Assembly (NCBI RefSeq): GCF_900090285.1
Contig: NZ_LT607754.1
Coordinates: forward strand, 4,428,001 to 4,492,000
From: Micromonospora inositola
GTDB taxonomy: Bacteria; Actinomycetota; Actinomycetes; Mycobacteriales; Micromonosporaceae
Direction of reading: 5' to 3'
DNA: 64,000 nt
Shown: positions 61,369-64,000 of the stretch, piece after piece
How positions within the stretch are numbered: the first letter of the stretch is position 1
Layout of the letters: the number at the start of each line of letters is the position of its first letter
Translations under genes and position numbers: made by a program
The notes under the pieces: model-generated
Told to the model about the DNA's origin: nothing
Seen by the model: only the letters and a program-made list of their open reading frames with translations
Databases searched by the model: none

Positions 61369-63924
61369 TTATCGCCACACCGACCGCAGCGGCCGGATGG
61401 TGAGCGACCGCACCACCACGTCACCCCCCTCGGCGAAGAGGCGCGTCCGGTCGCTGGTGGGCGCGGGGAAGATCTGATCCGTGATGGTGGTCTGTCCCGC
61501 CCCGCCGAACACCTCGACGGAGGACCGGTCCACGTACACCGTCATCCGCACCCGGTTCCCGTCCACCGACAGCGGGCCGGAGTGCACGCCGGGGAAGAGC
61601 GGGCCGACCTCGACCTGGCCGGAGTGCGTCCGGTCGACGAAGAGGCGGCGCGCCCCGGCGTCGTACCCGATCAGCGTCCGTTCGTCGCCGCCGCCGCGGA
61701 CCTGGAGGCCGAAGCGGTCGGCGTCGCGGAGTTCGAACTCCGCCTGGATCTCCAGCACCGTGCCGTCCGCCGCCGGGGGCAGGTCGAGCACCCCGGCCCG
61801 TACGGTGGCGTCGCGCAGCGTGAACGCCTCGTCGCCGCCCCGCAGGGAGGTGAGCTGGCCGGTCGGCCGCTGGACCAGGCGCACCTCGCCGTCGATCGTC
61901 TTCAGCGCGAACTCCCGGGGCAGGGCCATCGCGCCGCGCCACGGTGCGGTCGGGATGCTGCCGGCGTACTGCCAGTTGTTCATCCAGCCGACCACCACGC
62001 GCTTGCCGTCGGGGGCGTTGTTGTAGGAGACGGCGGCGTAGTAGTCCTTGCCGTGGTCGAGCCAGTCGTAGCGTTCCAGTTCGCTGGTTGCCGGCCGGTC
62101 GGCGAACATGACGTGGTCGACGAGGATGTGCCCCCAGCCGCCGGAGTTGAAGTCGTTGATCTCCAGGTGGGCCCGCCGCCCGGCGAACTCACGCACGTCC
62201 CAGCCCACCCAGTCCAGGCGTTCGCTGTCCTTCCCGGTGGCGGTCCGGACGACCTGGCCGTCCACGACGAGGTTGACCGCGGTTTCCACGGACCGGGGCA
62301 GCACCGGTTCGTCGGTGGCCACGAGGTGGTCCACCAGCAGGTGCCCCCACCCGCCGGTGTTCTCGTCGACGATCCGCAGTTGGGCGGTGCGACCCCGGAA
62401 CTCGGTCACGTCCCAACTGCGCCAGTTCATGAAGCCGGAGAAGTTGCCGGTGGCGGTGCGTACCACCCGGCCGTCCACCAGCAGCTCGACCACCGTACGG
62501 CCGGTGCCGTCGTCGAGGTGGCCGCCGGCGCCGACGAGCAGGCTCAGGTGGTTCCGGTTGATCGTGAAGCCGGGTGAGGTCAGGGTGCCGGTCGTCGAGT
62601 CGGCCTCGAAGAAGGTGGTGAGCAGCTTGTCGCCGACGTGGCCGCGCTCCGACCGGGCGGGACCGACCACCGGCGCGCGGTCGCGAAGCCCGCCGGTCGC
62701 CGTCCACCCCGCCTGCTCGTACGTCTGCCCGTCGGGCAGCTCGAAGTCGATCACCGGCTCGGCCCCGCCCGGCACGAACTCGGTTGTCGTGCCGGGCAGG
62801 TGCGGATGGGCGCCCCCGCCGACGAGGAGGTTCAGGTAGTCCTGGTCGAGGGTGAAGTCGGGGGAGACCATCCGCCCCTTGGGCGCGTCGAAGCCGAGGA
62901 AGCTGTTGACCAGGGACCGGCCGCGGAAGCCGCTCACCTGCTGCTGTCCGGGCACCGTCCCTGGGTACGGGCGGGTGCCGAAGGGCCCGGGTCCCTGCGT
63001 CGGGTCGTTCTCGACCGTCCAGCCGGCGTAGTCGTCCTCGAAGTGGGCGAAGAGCGTTCCGGTCGGCGGCTCAGGGTCGCCGGCGACGACGTTGTCGGCG
63101 GTGAAGCGGGCGCCGTCCCAGTCGCCGATGAAGTACTGCGCGCCCGATCCGCCGGCCACCGCGCCCGGGTTCAGGTTGACCACCAGGACCCACCGGGTGT
63201 GCCGCGGGTCGCCGTCGACCGGCAGTTCGAACAGGTCCGGCACCTCCCAGACGCCGCCGACGGCGTTGGCCGGCCCGAAGTCGCTCAGGTGGGTCCAGTT
63301 CCGCAGGTCGGGGGAGCCGTAGAAGCTCACCTTGTGCTCGGTGGCCAGCACGGTCGCCATGGTCCACTGACCGGACCTGGTGTCCCAGAAGACCTTCGGG
63401 TCACGGAACTCCCGGGAGCCGAGGTCGAGCACCGGGTTCCCGGCGTACTTCGTCCAGGTGCGCCCCCGGTCGGTGCTGTACGCCAGCGACTGCGCCTGGA
63501 TGCCGGTGGCCGGGTACGAGCTGGTGTAGACGGCGACCATGGCCGGCGCGCCCGGGCGGCCGAAGCCGGAGGTGTTCCGCTCGTCGACGACGATCGACCC
63601 GGAGAAGATGTGCTCGTCGGCCGAGTAGGGGATGGCGAGCGGCAGCTCCTCCCAGTGCAGCAGGTCGCGGCTGACCGCGTGTCCCCACGACATGTTGCCC
63701 CACTGCGCGCCTTCGGGGTTGTACTGGAAGAACAGATGCCACTCGCCCTGGTACCACACCAGCCCGTTCGGATCGTTCAGCCAGTTCCGCTCCGGGCTGA
63801 AGTGGATCTGTGGTCGGTAGGCCTCGTCCCTGGTCGTGGTCGGCGCTCCGTGCGCGCCGGCGCCGGGCGTGGTCGCCACGAGAGTCGCGGCCGCGCAGGC
63901 GGCCAGACATCGGCGGATCCTCAT
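61369..63924 (-). CDS. Secreted GH32 levanase/inulinase-like glycoside hydrolase with inserted repeat modules
   Basis: An 851-residue exported glycoside hydrolase that cleaves fructans. Signal peptide about residues 1-28. Catalytic residues: nucleophile Asp51 in NDPNG, transition-state Asp175 in RDP and acid/base Glu227 in EVPD. The propeller (about 38-285) is interrupted by a segment of about 320 residues that contains repeated jelly-roll-like units, then resumes at residues 617-680 (YAAVSYNNAPDGKRVVVGWM); a C-terminal beta sandwich completes the fold. ATG 63924 after GGAGGATGTGG is chosen over 63930. Upstream to the window end no gene is seen. Confidence 0.9.
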   Translation of the reverse strand: MRIRRCLAACAAATLVATTPGAGAHGAPTTTRDEAYRPQIHFSPERNWLNDPNGLVWYQGEWHLFFQYNPEGAQWGNMSWGHAVSRDLLHWEELPLAIPYSADEHIFSGSIVVDERNTSGFGRPGAPAMVAVYTSSYPATGIQAQSLAYSTDRGRTWTKYAGNPVLDLGSREFRDPKVFWDTRSGQWTMATVLATEHKVSFYGSPDLRNWTHLSDFGPANAVGGVWEVPDLFELPVDGDPRHTRWVLVVNLNPGAVAGGSGAQYFIGDWDGARFTADNVVAGDPEPPTGTLFAHFEDDYAGWTVENDPTQGPGPFGTRPYPGTVPGQQQVSGFRGRSLVNSFLGFDAPKGRMVSPDFTLDQDYLNLLVGGGAHPHLPGTTTEFVPGGAEPVIDFELPDGQTYEQAGWTATGGLRDRAPVVGPARSERGHVGDKLLTTFFEADSTTGTLTSPGFTINRNHLSLLVGAGGHLDDGTGRTVVELLVDGRVVRTATGNFSGFMNWRSWDVTEFRGRTAQLRIVDENTGGWGHLLVDHLVATDEPVLPRSVETAVNLVVDGQVVRTATGKDSERLDWVGWDVREFAGRRAHLEINDFNSGGWGHILVDHVMFADRPATSELERYDWLDHGKDYYAAVSYNNAPDGKRVVVGWMNNWQYAGSIPTAPWRGAMALPREFALKTIDGEVRLVQRPTGQLTSLRGGDEAFTLRDATVRAGVLDLPPAADGTVLEIQAEFELRDADRFGLQVRGGGDERTLIGYDAGARRLFVDRTHSGQVEVGPLFPGVHSGPLSVDGNRVRMTVYVDRSSVEVFGGAGQTTITDQIFPAPTSDRTRLFAEGGDVVVRSLTIRPLRSVWR

Positions 63925-64000
63925 CCACATCCTCCGTCCATGGGGGACTTGCGTCGCCCGGTCCGGGTCCGGGCGTCTGCCGGTGGGCGAATCCTGCGCG

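Overview
The window is about 64 kb of very high-GC DNA (third codon positions almost always G or C, many GTG starts, short overlaps between co-directional genes). Gene content, together with the helix-hairpin-helix, DUF5995, LtrA, DUF6745, SARP and type II polyketide genes, points to a filamentous actinomycete, most likely Micromonosporaceae (Micromonospora-like). The genus is an inference from gene content; no rRNA or tRNA gene is visible.

Region by region. (1) About 1-5.2 kb is an accessory or decayed stretch: a small lipoprotein, an HSL-type esterase, several gene remnants (1368-2244), a DUF4097/MarR-type regulator pair with readable divergent promoters, a truncated ADP-ribosylglycohydrolase, and a DivIVA-like/GntR module. 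(2) 5.2-30.3 kb is ordinary chromosomal content: a large SF1 helicase with a C-terminal nuclease-like domain, an M36 metallopeptidase, an HD hydrolase, a giant hybrid sensor kinase/SpoIIE phosphatase, DedA, DUF6745, Nudix, FUSC, a LacI/MFS pair with an operator, two CrcB fluoride channel genes, PaaK/PaaI, and hydrolases. (3) 30.5-37.1 kb holds a divergent pair of large regulators (an adenylate-cyclase/ATPase protein and a LuxR-type ATPase) plus a DUF5995 gene. An identical 18-bp element lies 81-82 bp upstream of both the cyclase and the DUF5995 start codons. (4) 37-45.6 kb has a CGNR regulator with a secreted hydrolase, an APC permease, an LLM oxidoreductase remnant, LtrA, an APH-type kinase and an HhH membrane protein.

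(5) 45.8-55.1 kb is a compact type II polyketide synthase cluster. A SARP regulator and a TcmI-type cyclase run leftward. A tightly overlapping operon runs rightward: second TcmI cyclase, acetyl-CoA carboxylase carboxyltransferase (AccD-AccA fusion), BCCP, biotin carboxylase, an ACP fused to an SRPBCC cyclase, a WhiE-ORFII-like cupin, ketosynthase alpha and chain-length factor. The carboxylase makes malonyl-CoA, KS/CLF/ACP build the chain, and the cyclases fold it. No ketoreductase is present, and the gene set most resembles spore-pigment (whiE-like) clusters. The SARP/operon intergenic region carries a 17-bp perfect inverted repeat and three copies of a 9-bp motif.

(6) 55.2-64 kb has small enzymes (HAD, YjbR, MazG-like, nucleotidyltransferase, RibD-like), an IS701-like element with an internally deleted transposase inserted in a terminator hairpin, an aminotransferase tail remnant, and a LacI/GH32 fructan-utilisation pair. 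The GH32 enzyme has a large duplicated module inserted in its propeller.
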